Positions 56,006 through 64,000 of a DNA stretch of 64,000 nucleotides are shown here, one piece after another. The notes under the pieces were generated by a model that saw nothing but the letters and a program-made list of their open reading frames with translations, was not told the DNA's origin and searched no databases. The translations under genes and the position numbers were made by a program. Origin of the DNA: an uncultured Pseudomonadales bacterium (GTDB lineage Bacteria; Pseudomonadota; Gammaproteobacteria; Pseudomonadales; Pseudohongiellaceae). Each line of letters begins with the position of its first letter. The stretch's first letter is position 1. The stretch lies in the NCBI GenBank assembly GCA_943789335.1, contig CALSTS010000006.1, forward strand, positions 62,001-126,000. Direction: 5' to 3'.

Positions 56006-57340
56006 ATGATGATATTCAAAAAAGCGCTCGACCGTCGTACGGTCCTTCGTGGAGCAGGTGCTTCAGTAGCATTACCGTTCATGGGAGCTATGGTTCCAGC
56101 TTTGACTGCTACTGCACAAACAGCAGCTATGCGTCCAAGTCGTGCGGGCTTTGTCTATATCCCTCATGGTTTTATTATGACTGATGAAGTTGATTATTGG
56201 ACTCCTGCTACAACTGGCCGTGATTTTGAAATGTCTAAAACCTTGGAGCCACTATCTGCATACAGAGATCAAATGACTGTTGTTAGTAACTTAATGGGCG
56301 CTGATGGTTCAGGCCAGCATACTGGTGCAACGACTGCATGGCTAACAGACATGTATCCTGAAAAAACTCAGGGTGCTGATATTGGTGCCGGCGTTTCAAT
56401 TGATCAGGTTATTGCTAATCAGATTGGTCAGGATACTATCTTCCCATCTATGCAATTGGCTATTGAAGATATTACCAGCCTGCTAGGTGCATGTGATGCT
56501 GGATTCAGTTGTGCTTACCTTGATCAGGTTTCTTGGGCATCTGAAAACACACCATTACCTACACAGGTTAATCCCCGTACAGTATTTGAACGTATGTTTG
56601 GTGGTAGCGGTACAGCGGAACAGCGTCTAGCTAGAATGCAGCAAAATCGCAGCATACTAGACTCCGTCCTTGAAGAAGCGCATCGTACTGAAGCAACTCT
56701 GGATTCTGAAGATCGAGTTCGTTTGGGTGATTTCTTGGAAAATATTCGCGAAGTTGAAAGACGCATACAGAATGCTGAAAGACGTTCTGGTGATCTAGCT
56801 GGTATTGCTCCAGATTCGCCAATGGGAGTTCCTGAACTTTATGAAGATCATGTCAATGTAATGTATGACCTGTTACATATTGCTTTTCAGGCAGATATTA
56901 CTCGTGTGTTCTCTTTGATGATGGCGCGTGACTTGAGTCACCTTAGTTATCCACAAATTGGAGTTCCAGATCCACATCACTCTATTTCACATCATGCGGA
57001 TCGCCCTGATGTGATTGAGAAACATTTTAAAGTGAACCAATACCACATGCAGTTAATCTCACGTTTTATTGGAAAACTAGCGACAACACCTGATGGTGAT
57101 GGCTCGTTATTAGATAATTCGATGTTGCTGATTGGTAGTGGCATGAGTAACGGCAATATGCATACTAAAACCCGTCTGCCAAATGTTGTGGTTAGCGGCA
57201 TGGTTGAAGGTAATCGCCATATTGCGGTTGATGATATTACTCGTACAGTTGGTCAGTTGCACCTTGATATTGCTCATCAGATGGGTGTTGAGGTCAGCGA
57301 CTTCGGCAGAAGTGGTGGTCGAACTGTAGGGCTGGCATAA
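56006..57340 (+). CDS. DUF1552 protein with Tat signal
   Basis: A 444-residue exported protein. The N-terminus FKKALDRRTVLRGAGASVALP is a twin-arginine signal, so the protein folds, perhaps with a cofactor, before export. The DUF1552 core follows: AGFVYIPHGFIMTDEVDYWTP, TVVSNLMGADGSGQHTGATTAW, VFERMFGGSGTAEQRLARM, FQADITRVFSLMMARDLSHLSY and SHHADRPDVIEKHFKVNQYH. It is the invariable partner of DUF1592-type genes and sits 145 bases after one. The reaction is unknown. ATG ATG at 56006 or 56009; GAGGG precedes. Confidence 0.9.
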   Translation: MMIFKKALDRRTVLRGAGASVALPFMGAMVPALTATAQTAAMRPSRAGFVYIPHGFIMTDEVDYWTPATTGRDFEMSKTLEPLSAYRDQMTVVSNLMGADGSGQHTGATTAWLTDMYPEKTQGADIGAGVSIDQVIANQIGQDTIFPSMQLAIEDITSLLGACDAGFSCAYLDQVSWASENTPLPTQVNPRTVFERMFGGSGTAEQRLARMQQNRSILDSVLEEAHRTEATLDSEDRVRLGDFLENIREVERRIQNAERRSGDLAGIAPDSPMGVPELYEDHVNVMYDLLHIAFQADITRVFSLMMARDLSHLSYPQIGVPDPHHSISHHADRPDVIEKHFKVNQYHMQLISRFIGKLATTPDGDGSLLDNSMLLIGSGMSNGNMHTKTRLPNVVVSGMVEGNRHIAVDDITRTVGQLHLDIAHQMGVEVSDFGRSGGRTVGLA

Positions 57341-57399
57341 GCTGGCATAAAGAGAGGACAATTTCAGTTAGAGCTTCTAACTGATGTTAGAACCAATAG

Positions 57400-57435
57400 T
57401 GCCAGGTTATTCATTGAAATGACCTGGCATTTTTT
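57400..57435 (+). terminator. Terminator after the DUF1592/DUF1552 unit
   Basis: TGCCAGGT stem, 14-base loop, ACCTGGCA, six T. It ends before the ankyrin gene start, so the ankyrin gene has its own promoter or escapes by readthrough. Confidence 0.8.
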
Positions 57436-57481
57436 CAGCATTTTTTTGATTGTTAATAATGTAAGAATTAGGGGCCATTTC

Positions 57482-59107
57482 ATGCAGATTACTAAAAGCA
57501 TTCTAGCGTTTATATTCGTCTTACTCACAACAAGTTTAGCTGTGCAGGTAAATGCCCAGAGTGAATTAAGTCTGGAAGAGCTAAGAGTGGCTTTAGCGTC
57601 GGGTTTGGATGTAGATTCGCCCAAGGCTGACGGCACAACACTATTGATGGAAGCTATCTACTATCGTGAAGCTGATAAAGCTCGATTGCTGATCGAATCA
57701 GGCGCAGATGTTAATGCAGAAAATCGTTATGGTATGACGCCAATGTTTCTTGCTGCCCGAGCGGGGATGGCTGATGTTGGTATTTTGTTGTTGTCTGGGG
57801 GGGTTAATCCTAATGCAACTAATGCTGAAGGCGAGACCCTTCTTATGGCCGCCGCTAAAGCTGGCAGCGCACCGCTAGTAAGAGCCTTGATGGTTGATGA
57901 CCTGGATAGAATGATGGTTGGTGTTGATCCAAACCTAACCGAAAGTTGGAGAGGCCAAACTGCTTTAATGTGGGCCGCTGCTGAAGGACATGTGCAAGTA
58001 ATACAAGCACTGATTGATGGTGGAGCTGATATCAATAAGTTTTCTGCCTACCAGAAATTTATTGAGCCAGACCCCGATAAGCGTCAGGGTGGTTTTGTCT
58101 ATCCTAGGATTCCTAAAGGTAGATTATCAGCGTTACACTTTGCTGCTCGTGAGGGTCAATTAGCTGCAGTTCAAGCTCTGATATACAACGGCGCCGATTT
58201 GGATCTTGCAGACGAAGAAGGCAGCACGCCTGCTTTATTAGCGACATTAAATGGGCATTATGAAATCGCTGCTGCGTTGCTGAATGCTGGTGCTGATGTA
58301 AATGCTCAAGATAAGCGTGGCAGAACGATATTATTTATGGCAACAGATATGCACACTCTGGATGCCAATCCTCGCCCTGGACCCAAACCTTATGGCGAGT
58401 TAGATAGCCTGGATATTATTGAATTAGCCTTGGAAAAAGGTGCTGATCCAGATCTGGCACTTACTGATAGCCTTCCAGCTTGGTTGGCTCAAGGCTCTGG
58501 CCATAATCCTTTGTTAAATGAAGGAGCTACTCCGCTTATTAGAGCGGCTATGTCTGGTGATCTTGTGGTGATTAATATGTTATTGGAGGCCGGCGCGGAT
58601 CCTTTTGTGACTACTTCTGAGAGAGAAGCTAGACGTAATAGAACCCCAAATGGCTTGACAAATGTAGTGATGGCCGCAGCAGGTATTAGCTGGAGGCCTT
58701 CAATTAGTAGAGGCCGCGACGCTGATGCAATTACTGCGCTAGATTTTTTCTTGAATGAATATGATTTTGATATTAACGCAGCAAATCAAGCTGGAGCTAC
58801 TGCTCTGCATGGTGCTGTAATGCGAGGTTCTCCCGAAATAGTTCAGTATCTGGGAGATAACGGCGTAGATTTTACTGCTTTGTTGCCAAATGCAACAGGT
58901 GGAGATATGTATGCTCAAGGTTCTGATTTATCAGCTTTGGACCTTGCCTTGGGTGTTATTGATTTAAGACTTGACCCAAATCCAGAAATTGAAATGGTAA
59001 TCAGAAGTTTCATGACTCCAGCTGATTTTGAAGCTATTGATGCTAAAAAAGCAGAATTGCGTGAAGATAGAGCCGCCGACCGTGCTGCATCAGAAGCTGA
59101 AGAATAA
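57482..59107 (+). CDS. Secreted ankyrin-repeat protein
   Basis: A 541-residue exported protein. ATG 57482 is chosen because it begins a clear signal peptide (MQITKSILAFIFVLLTTSLA, cleavage VNAQ-SEL), whereas the frame upstream to 57419 is part of the terminator. About ten ankyrin repeats follow, such as DGTTLLMEAIYYREADKARLL, TALMWAAAEGHVQVIQALIDGG, LSALHFAAREGQLAAVQALIYNG, TPALLATLNGHYEIAAALLNAG, and TPLIRAAMSGDLVVINMLLEAG. The charged C-terminus (KKAELREDRAADRAASEAEE) is helical. In marine bacteria such genes often follow DUF1552/DUF1592 genes. Its stop abuts that of amrS on the other strand. Confidence 0.9.
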   Translation: MQITKSILAFIFVLLTTSLAVQVNAQSELSLEELRVALASGLDVDSPKADGTTLLMEAIYYREADKARLLIESGADVNAENRYGMTPMFLAARAGMADVGILLLSGGVNPNATNAEGETLLMAAAKAGSAPLVRALMVDDLDRMMVGVDPNLTESWRGQTALMWAAAEGHVQVIQALIDGGADINKFSAYQKFIEPDPDKRQGGFVYPRIPKGRLSALHFAAREGQLAAVQALIYNGADLDLADEEGSTPALLATLNGHYEIAAALLNAGADVNAQDKRGRTILFMATDMHTLDANPRPGPKPYGELDSLDIIELALEKGADPDLALTDSLPAWLAQGSGHNPLLNEGATPLIRAAMSGDLVVINMLLEAGADPFVTTSEREARRNRTPNGLTNVVMAAAGISWRPSISRGRDADAITALDFFLNEYDFDINAANQAGATALHGAVMRGSPEIVQYLGDNGVDFTALLPNATGGDMYAQGSDLSALDLALGVIDLRLDPNPEIEMVIRSFMTPADFEAIDAKKAELREDRAADRAASEAEE

Positions 59108-60196
59108 CTACTCTGTACTTGCCTGAGTAAATTTGACAATTTGTCGTTTTGGGCCCCAAGTACAAGCTTGTTCAGTGAAATGGCCAGGCAATTTGCTACC
59201 ACACTCCTTACATTCTCCAGCTTGATTAAGATGCCAATAATCAAGTTGGTAGCGGTCTCGTTTTATCAGCAAGGCATTGCAGTTTGAACAATAGGTAGAG
59301 CCACCTATTGCATCACTTACGTTGCCAGTATAAACATGATGTAAGCCATTCCTTAGCGCAATTTCTCTCGATGCGGTCAAAGACAGTGGTGAAGTATTAC
59401 TCTTCTCACGCATTTTGAAATCTGGGTGAAAAGCTGTGAAATGAAGAGGAACATCAGGCCCTAATTTATCCATAATCCAGCTTGATAAGGCATCAATTTC
59501 TTTGGCACTGTCATTTTCACCGGGTATTAATAGGGTGGTTAGCTCTAACCAAGTATTTGTTTCATGTTTCACATAAAGAATAGTATCTAGGATATCTGCT
59601 AGTTTACCGCCACAAAGTTGGTAATAAAATTTTTCTGAAAAAGCCTTTAAGTCAATATTTGCGGCGTCCATATGGGCAAAAAATTCTTGTCGCGGTTTCG
59701 GGCATATATAGCCAGCAGTAACGGCAACAGCTTTAATGTTTTTTTCTTTGGATGCTTGAGCAACATCTATTGCATATTCATGAAATATAACGGGATCATT
59801 ATAAGTATAGGCGATACTCGTACAGTCTAGTTTTGCTGCAGTTTGCGCTAGTTGCTCAGGAGAGGCAGAACTTGCTATTGATTCCATTTGGCGTGATTTG
59901 CTGATATCCCAGTTTTGGCAAAATTTGCAAGAAAGGTTGCAGCCTGCGGTACCAAAAGATAAAACTGGTGAGCCAGGGTAAAAATGATTGAGAGGTTTTT
60001 TTTCAATAGGGTCAATGCAAAAACCACTTGAACGGCCATAGCTGGTTAAAACAATTTCATCATTCTCGCAGGCACGGACGAAACAAAGCCCACGCTGACC
60101 GTTACGTAACTTGCAAGCACGTGGGCACAGATCACATTGAATTCGATTGTCTTTAGTTTTATGCCAGTATCGAGTTTTTACAGTTGCGTCCATCAT
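59108..60196 (-). CDS. amrS: AmmeMemoRadiSam system radical SAM enzyme AmrS
   Basis: A 362-residue radical SAM protein. N-terminal Cys cluster CDLCPRACKLRNGQRGLCFVRACE, the radical SAM CxxxCxxC in GTAGCNLSCKFCQNWDISKSR, and a C-terminal zinc-ribbon-like YCSNCNALLIKR with ECKECGSKLPGH. This is the AmrS arrangement, partner of MEMO- and AMMECR1-type proteins. Its reaction is unknown. ATG 60196 is preferred to TTG 60211. It is divergent from the amrB-amrA fusion (43 bases apart), so the three functions are controlled from one spot. Confidence 0.92.
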   Translation of the reverse strand: MMDATVKTRYWHKTKDNRIQCDLCPRACKLRNGQRGLCFVRACENDEIVLTSYGRSSGFCIDPIEKKPLNHFYPGSPVLSFGTAGCNLSCKFCQNWDISKSRQMESIASSASPEQLAQTAAKLDCTSIAYTYNDPVIFHEYAIDVAQASKEKNIKAVAVTAGYICPKPRQEFFAHMDAANIDLKAFSEKFYYQLCGGKLADILDTILYVKHETNTWLELTTLLIPGENDSAKEIDALSSWIMDKLGPDVPLHFTAFHPDFKMREKSNTSPLSLTASREIALRNGLHHVYTGNVSDAIGGSTYCSNCNALLIKRDRYQLDYWHLNQAGECKECGSKLPGHFTEQACTWGPKRQIVKFTQASTE

Positions 60197-60239
60197 GCTA
60201 GGATTATACAAGCTTTATATTTAATAATTTGATTATGCT

Positions 60240-61601
60240 ATGACTACTATACGCTCATCAGCAGTGGCGGGAACATTCTACCCCAGCGACCGACATGAAT
60301 TAATCATGTCAATCGATACGCTGCTAGATACGCAAAAGAGTGAAGAAGTCTGCCCTAAAGTCATTATCGCTCCTCATGCCGGCTATATTTATTCAGGCGC
60401 TGTAGCAGCTAAAGTTTATAGCAGATTAAAAAATCGTAAACACGAGATAACAAAAGTTGTTTTATTAGGCCCCTCTCATAAAGTCGGCTTTAAAGGTATT
60501 GCAGCTAGTTCTGCTGATAAATTTTCAACACCTTTAGGTGAAATTACTTTATCTGTTGAAAGCATTAAATTTCTTGTAGCGATGAGTGACGTCAGTTTTC
60601 TGGATCAAGCTCATATCCAGGAGCACAGTTTAGAAGTCCATTTGCCCTTTTTGCAAAGAGTGCTTAATGATTTTGAATTGATACCATTGGTGGTTGGAGA
60701 TTCAAGTAAAGAAGATGTGGCCTTCGAATTGGAACATCTCTGGGGTGGAGATGAGACTCTGATAGTGATTAGTTCAGACCTTAGCCATTATCATGAATAT
60801 ACTGAAGCCCAACGTCTGGACTCAGTAACTTCAGAAAAGATTGTTTCCTTACAGGATAATATAATTGGGAGTGAGGCTTGTGGCTGTAAGCCATTGAATG
60901 GTCTTTTGTGTCTTGCTAATCGTCATGGAATGAAAGTTGAAAAAATTGATTTAAGAAATTCAGGAGATACAGCTGGCTCCAAAGACCGTGTAGTTGGTTA
61001 TGGGTCCTTTGTGATTAATGCGGGGCAGTTGGTGAAAAAAGATCACGATTATAGCTTGGCAAACCGACAGAGCATGTTGCAAGTCGCTCGAGATGCAATT
61101 ATGCAGACCCTAATAGGGAATAAAGATATTAAAATTAATCTTAAATTGTTTCCGCCTCAGTTGTTGGAAATGAAAGGCACCTTTGTCACGCTAAGCATTG
61201 ATGGTAAATTACGTGGCTGTATTGGTAGTCTAAGCCCCCAGCGTCCTTTAATTTTAGATGTAATTCATAATGCTCAAGCTGCAGCATTTCAAGATCCTCG
61301 CTTTGCTGCACTGACGTTAAATGAGTTTCAGAATGTTGAAATACATATATCTATATTGACCGCAGCACGAAATATGCAAGTCAGCAGCAAGGAAGAATTA
61401 CTGACACAATTGCGACCGGGGAGTGATGGAATTATCCTTAAAGAAGAGGGGAAAAGTGCTACTTACTTACCATCCGTTTGGGAGAAAATTCCTAAAGCTC
61501 AAGACTTTATTTATGAATTAAGACGTAAAGCTGGTTTAGACCCTGAAGGCTGGGATGAAAGCACGCAGATATTTCGATATGAAACTATTGAGTTTTCTTA
61601 A
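60240..61601 (+). CDS. amrBA: AmmeMemoRadiSam AmrB-AmrA fusion (MEMO1-AMMECR1)
   Basis: A 453-residue two-domain protein. Residues about 1-265 are MEMO-like (AmrB): RSSAVAGTFYPSDRHEL, IIAPHAGYIYSGAVAAKVY, LLGPSHKVGFKGIAAS, EHSLEVHLPFLQRVL, ISSDLSHYHEY. Residues about 275-453 are AMMECR1-like (AmrA): FVTLSIDGKLRGCIGSLSPQRPL with LRGCIGS, DPRFAALT, and PQVWEKIP-like LPSVWEKIPKAQDF. The fusion supports a direct working relationship of the two in this system. Function is still unsettled. It is divergent from amrS and followed by the ATP-grasp gene after 197 bases. Confidence 0.93.
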   Translation: MTTIRSSAVAGTFYPSDRHELIMSIDTLLDTQKSEEVCPKVIIAPHAGYIYSGAVAAKVYSRLKNRKHEITKVVLLGPSHKVGFKGIAASSADKFSTPLGEITLSVESIKFLVAMSDVSFLDQAHIQEHSLEVHLPFLQRVLNDFELIPLVVGDSSKEDVAFELEHLWGGDETLIVISSDLSHYHEYTEAQRLDSVTSEKIVSLQDNIIGSEACGCKPLNGLLCLANRHGMKVEKIDLRNSGDTAGSKDRVVGYGSFVINAGQLVKKDHDYSLANRQSMLQVARDAIMQTLIGNKDIKINLKLFPPQLLEMKGTFVTLSIDGKLRGCIGSLSPQRPLILDVIHNAQAAAFQDPRFAALTLNEFQNVEIHISILTAARNMQVSSKEELLTQLRPGSDGIILKEEGKSATYLPSVWEKIPKAQDFIYELRRKAGLDPEGWDESTQIFRYETIEFS

Positions 61602-61798
61602 TAGTTAAGAGTTTGAATTTTCTTTCACCTTGAAATATTTAATAACTTACGTTAAAAGTTATTTTTAGCTAATAGATTTCAGTGCTAGATTTAATTAAAT
61701 AATGTATGGCATGATGGTGTTTAATAAATTGTAGCGCATCATAATCTTTTTCATTGATGCTTTTCTGTGTAATAAGAATTTAGGTTTTAAAAAATTGA

Positions 61799-63238
61799 AT
61801 GACAATTAATTGGAAGTCATATGATCCTGGAAAATTTTATGATGAGCTGATTAGCTCTCCTGGGTATCCACGCAAAGCAGCCAGAATTCTAACCAAGTAT
61901 CTCGCCTCTCTCAGCCATGATGAACTAAAACAGCGTAAGGCTGCTGTTGAACATGCAATCAAAAGCATGGGAATCTCATTTACTGTTTACAGTGAGGCAG
62001 GAAATATTGATCGTCAATGGCCGTTTGACTTAGTTCCTAGAATTATTACAGAGAAAGAATGGAATCCAACTAGTGATGGTTTGAAGCAGCGACAACGTGC
62101 TTTGAATTGTTTTATCCACGATGTATACAACGATGGGAAAATCTTCAAAGACAAAATCATTCCAGAAGAACTGGTAAAAGAATCTAAAAACTATCTTAAA
62201 GAATGTAAGGGGATGAAGCCAGTTCATGAAGTATGGGCGCATATTTGCGGCACTGATTTAATACGTGATGCTGATGGCAAATTCTATGTGTTGGAAGATA
62301 ATTTAAGAGTGCCTTCTGGCGTTTCTTATATGCTTGAAAACCGGACGGTAACAAAGCGTGTTTTCCCTGAATTATTTGAGAATTATGATATCCACCCAAT
62401 AACTGACTATCCAAGTCAGCTCTTCGATACCTTAGCAGCTATTTCCCCGGATCCAAAAGATTACCCTGAGGTTGTCGTACTAACACCGGGTATTTATAAC
62501 TCTGCTTATTTTGAACATTCTTTTTTGGCTCAACAAATGGGCTGCGAATTAGTTCAAGGTAGTGACTTGGTCGTTGAAGATGATCACGTCTTCATGAAAA
62601 CAATTGAAGGACTTTCCCCAGTTGATGTAATTTACAGACGCATCGATGATCAGTTCATAGATCCTGAAGTGTTTTATGCGGATTCTGCTTTGGGTGTGCC
62701 GGGTTTAATGCGTGCTTGGTTGAAAGGTAATGTGGGTTTAGCGAATGCGCCTGGTGCTGGTGTTGCTGACGATAAAGTGATTTATACTTTTGTTCCAGAG
62801 ATGATTAAATATTATCTGGATGAAGATGCACTCTTGCCGAATGTTCCAAGCTTTTTATGTACCGATAAAAAACAACTCCAGCATGTACTTCAAAATCTTG
62901 ACAAGTTGGTGGTAAAACCAGCCAATGAGTCCGGCGGATACGGTATGTTGATTGGCCCACAGTCAACTAAAAAAGAACGTGCTGAGTTTGCTCGAAAAAT
63001 AAAAGCTAAGCCTCGAGAATTTATGGCACAGCCCTTAATTGCACTGTCAACTTCACCGGTGTTAGGCGAACATTCAATGGAACCTCGTCATATAGACCTA
63101 AGGCCTTTTTGTTTGCAAGCGGGTAGTTCTTATGTAACTGCTGGTGGTTTGACCCGCGTTGCTATGGTCAAGGGCTCTTATGTGGTTAATTCTTCACAAG
63201 GTGGTGGTAGTAAAGATACCTGGATAGTCCGGGATTAA
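61799..63238 (+). CDS. Circularly permuted ATP-grasp protein (COG2308-type)
   Basis: A 479-residue protein of the circularly permuted ATP-grasp family, which usually neighbours alpha-E and transglutaminase genes. Markers: DFDLVPRIIT-like PFDLVPRIITEKEW, FIHDVYNDGKIFKDKIIPEELV, HICGTDLIRDADGKFYVLEDNLRVPSGVSYMLENR, VVLTPGIYNSAYFEHSFLAQQMG, KPANESGGYGMLIGP and RHIDLRPFCLQAG. It likely forms peptide bonds with ATP. It is probably the first gene of an ATP-grasp plus alpha-E unit that runs past the end of the window. Confidence 0.93.
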   Translation: MTINWKSYDPGKFYDELISSPGYPRKAARILTKYLASLSHDELKQRKAAVEHAIKSMGISFTVYSEAGNIDRQWPFDLVPRIITEKEWNPTSDGLKQRQRALNCFIHDVYNDGKIFKDKIIPEELVKESKNYLKECKGMKPVHEVWAHICGTDLIRDADGKFYVLEDNLRVPSGVSYMLENRTVTKRVFPELFENYDIHPITDYPSQLFDTLAAISPDPKDYPEVVVLTPGIYNSAYFEHSFLAQQMGCELVQGSDLVVEDDHVFMKTIEGLSPVDVIYRRIDDQFIDPEVFYADSALGVPGLMRAWLKGNVGLANAPGAGVADDKVIYTFVPEMIKYYLDEDALLPNVPSFLCTDKKQLQHVLQNLDKLVVKPANESGGYGMLIGPQSTKKERAEFARKIKAKPREFMAQPLIALSTSPVLGEHSMEPRHIDLRPFCLQAGSSYVTAGGLTRVAMVKGSYVVNSSQGGGSKDTWIVRD

Positions 63239-63271
63239 GGGATTGATAGTTAAGCGATGAGTATTTAAAGA

Positions 63272-64000
63272 ATGTTATCGAGTGTTGCTGAAAGAGTTTA
63301 TTGGTTAGGACGTTACCTAGAGCGTGCTGAGAATTCCGCACGCTTACTGAAAATTTATTCTGCAATGCTTTTTGATTTGCCTCGGGGCTCCAAGCTTGAC
63401 TGGAGCACTTTGATAGATATTAGCGGCAGCCATGAAAGATACAAAGAACATCATGAGAGCTATGATGAAAAATCTGTTGTAAATTTTTTATTTTCTGATG
63501 CCAAGAATCAAAATTCTATTTTCGAATGTTTGGTGATGGCTAGAGAAAATGCACGAACTAGTCGTGAGATTATTCCTTCTGAAATTTGGGAGCAGGTGAA
63601 TGCGCTTTACTATACGGTCAAAGAAAATATTAACCCAAGAATGGGAAGGGCAACTCGCTATAATCTCTTAGAAGAAATATTGGTAAATTCACAACAGATT
63701 GAAGGTTTGTTTGTCAGTAGCATGAGCCACAATGATGCTTATTCATTTATACAATTGGGAAGAAAGTTAGAGCGTGCAGATATGACAAGTCGTTTGGTTG
63801 ATGTTGGGTCGATAAATTTACTACCCGCATTTGCTGAAAAAACGAAACACCAGACTATTATTGAACCTTATGAGAATATTATTTGGATTAATGTATTGCG
63901 CTGTCTAGGAGCATTTCAGGCTTACCGACAGCAAGTGCATAATCGTGTCAGCGGAAATTTCGTTGTTCGGTTTTTGCTTCAGGATGAAGAATTTCCTCGC
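63272..64000 (+). CDS. Alpha-E domain protein, N-terminal part (runs off the end)
   Basis: 243 codons of an open frame from ATG 63272 to the last base. It begins MLSSVAERVYWLGRYLERAE, the alpha-E signature, continues with repeated helices such as VVNFLFSDAKNQNSIFECL, ARENARTSREIIPSEIWEQVN, and DAYSFIQLGRKLERADMTSRLVD. It sits 33 bases after the ATP-grasp gene. Alpha-E proteins are helical partners of the ATP-grasp/transglutaminase/Anbu system; the exact role is unknown. About 60-80 residues are missing by comparison with family length. Confidence 0.9.
   Translation, partial: MLSSVAERVYWLGRYLERAENSARLLKIYSAMLFDLPRGSKLDWSTLIDISGSHERYKEHHESYDEKSVVNFLFSDAKNQNSIFECLVMARENARTSREIIPSEIWEQVNALYYTVKENINPRMGRATRYNLLEEILVNSQQIEGLFVSSMSHNDAYSFIQLGRKLERADMTSRLVDVGSINLLPAFAEKTKHQTIIEPYENIIWINVLRCLGAFQAYRQQVHNRVSGNFVVRFLLQDEEFPR

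Overview
The window looks like a piece of a gammaproteobacterial chromosome, AT-rich by eye (low-40s % GC). The FabV-type enoyl-ACP reductase, the MetR-metF-metH block, the YhdP/AsmA-like protein, MscS, FKBP isomerase and an OmpA-family protein all fit that class. Secreted proteins of the DUF1592/DUF1552, DUF6152, LVIVD and ankyrin types recall marine oligotrophic gammaproteobacteria. The genus is not determined. No rRNA, tRNA, CRISPR array, transposase or phage gene was recognised.

Region 1 (1-4.8 kb): the 3' part of a YhdP-like gene overlaps a DUF445 membrane protein. A secreted DUF305 / LVIVD-repeat gene follows, apparently one gene split by a +1 frame change. A decayed second copy of the DUF445 3' end then faces the end of a CocE/NonD-like hydrolase. 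Region 2 (4.8-17.3 kb): hydrolase with an altered nucleophile site, TetR regulator, orphan ExbD, MAPEG protein, a glutaminyl cyclase / metallopeptidase pair, FabV, an arsenic pair (ArsC plus an ACR3 pump gene with an in-frame stop), then SDR, PhzF, GNAT, cupin, a second MAPEG and DUF924. Region 3 (17.3-29.5 kb): OmpA-like gene with a stop in its signal peptide, MscS, HDAC-family deacetylase, PurN, FKBP isomerase, DUF1015, the methionine block metR<>metF-metH, and a TraB/GumN protein. Region 4 (29.6-45.8 kb): 11-bp repeats before a hypothetical gene, class C beta-lactamase-like hydrolase, Sel1 protein, gamma-glutamyltransferase, PQQ-type sugar dehydrogenase, Hsp70-like ATPase, secreted redoxin, HSL-type esterase, DAHP synthase, a long type-2-like IleRS, a small secreted protein and a small Cys/His protein.

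Region 5 (45.9-64 kb): frameshifted MFS transporter; two secreted proteins including DUF6152; Anbu (bacterial proteasome homologue) with a transglutaminase-DUF2126 protein; a frameshifted dihaem DUF1587/1592-type gene with DUF1552 and an ankyrin-repeat protein; a complete AmmeMemoRadiSam set (AmrS divergent from an AmrB-AmrA fusion); and a circularly permuted ATP-grasp with an alpha-E protein running off the end. Anbu, transglutaminase, ATP-grasp and alpha-E normally travel together. Here they are split into two halves by about 8.6 kb that holds the DUF1592/1552 and AmmeMemoRadiSam genes.

A recurring feature is gene disruption: three frameshifts at homopolymers, each repaired by removing one base, two in-frame stops, and one esterase without a usable upstream start codon. 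Whether these are real decay, recoding or consensus errors is the main uncertainty of the window.
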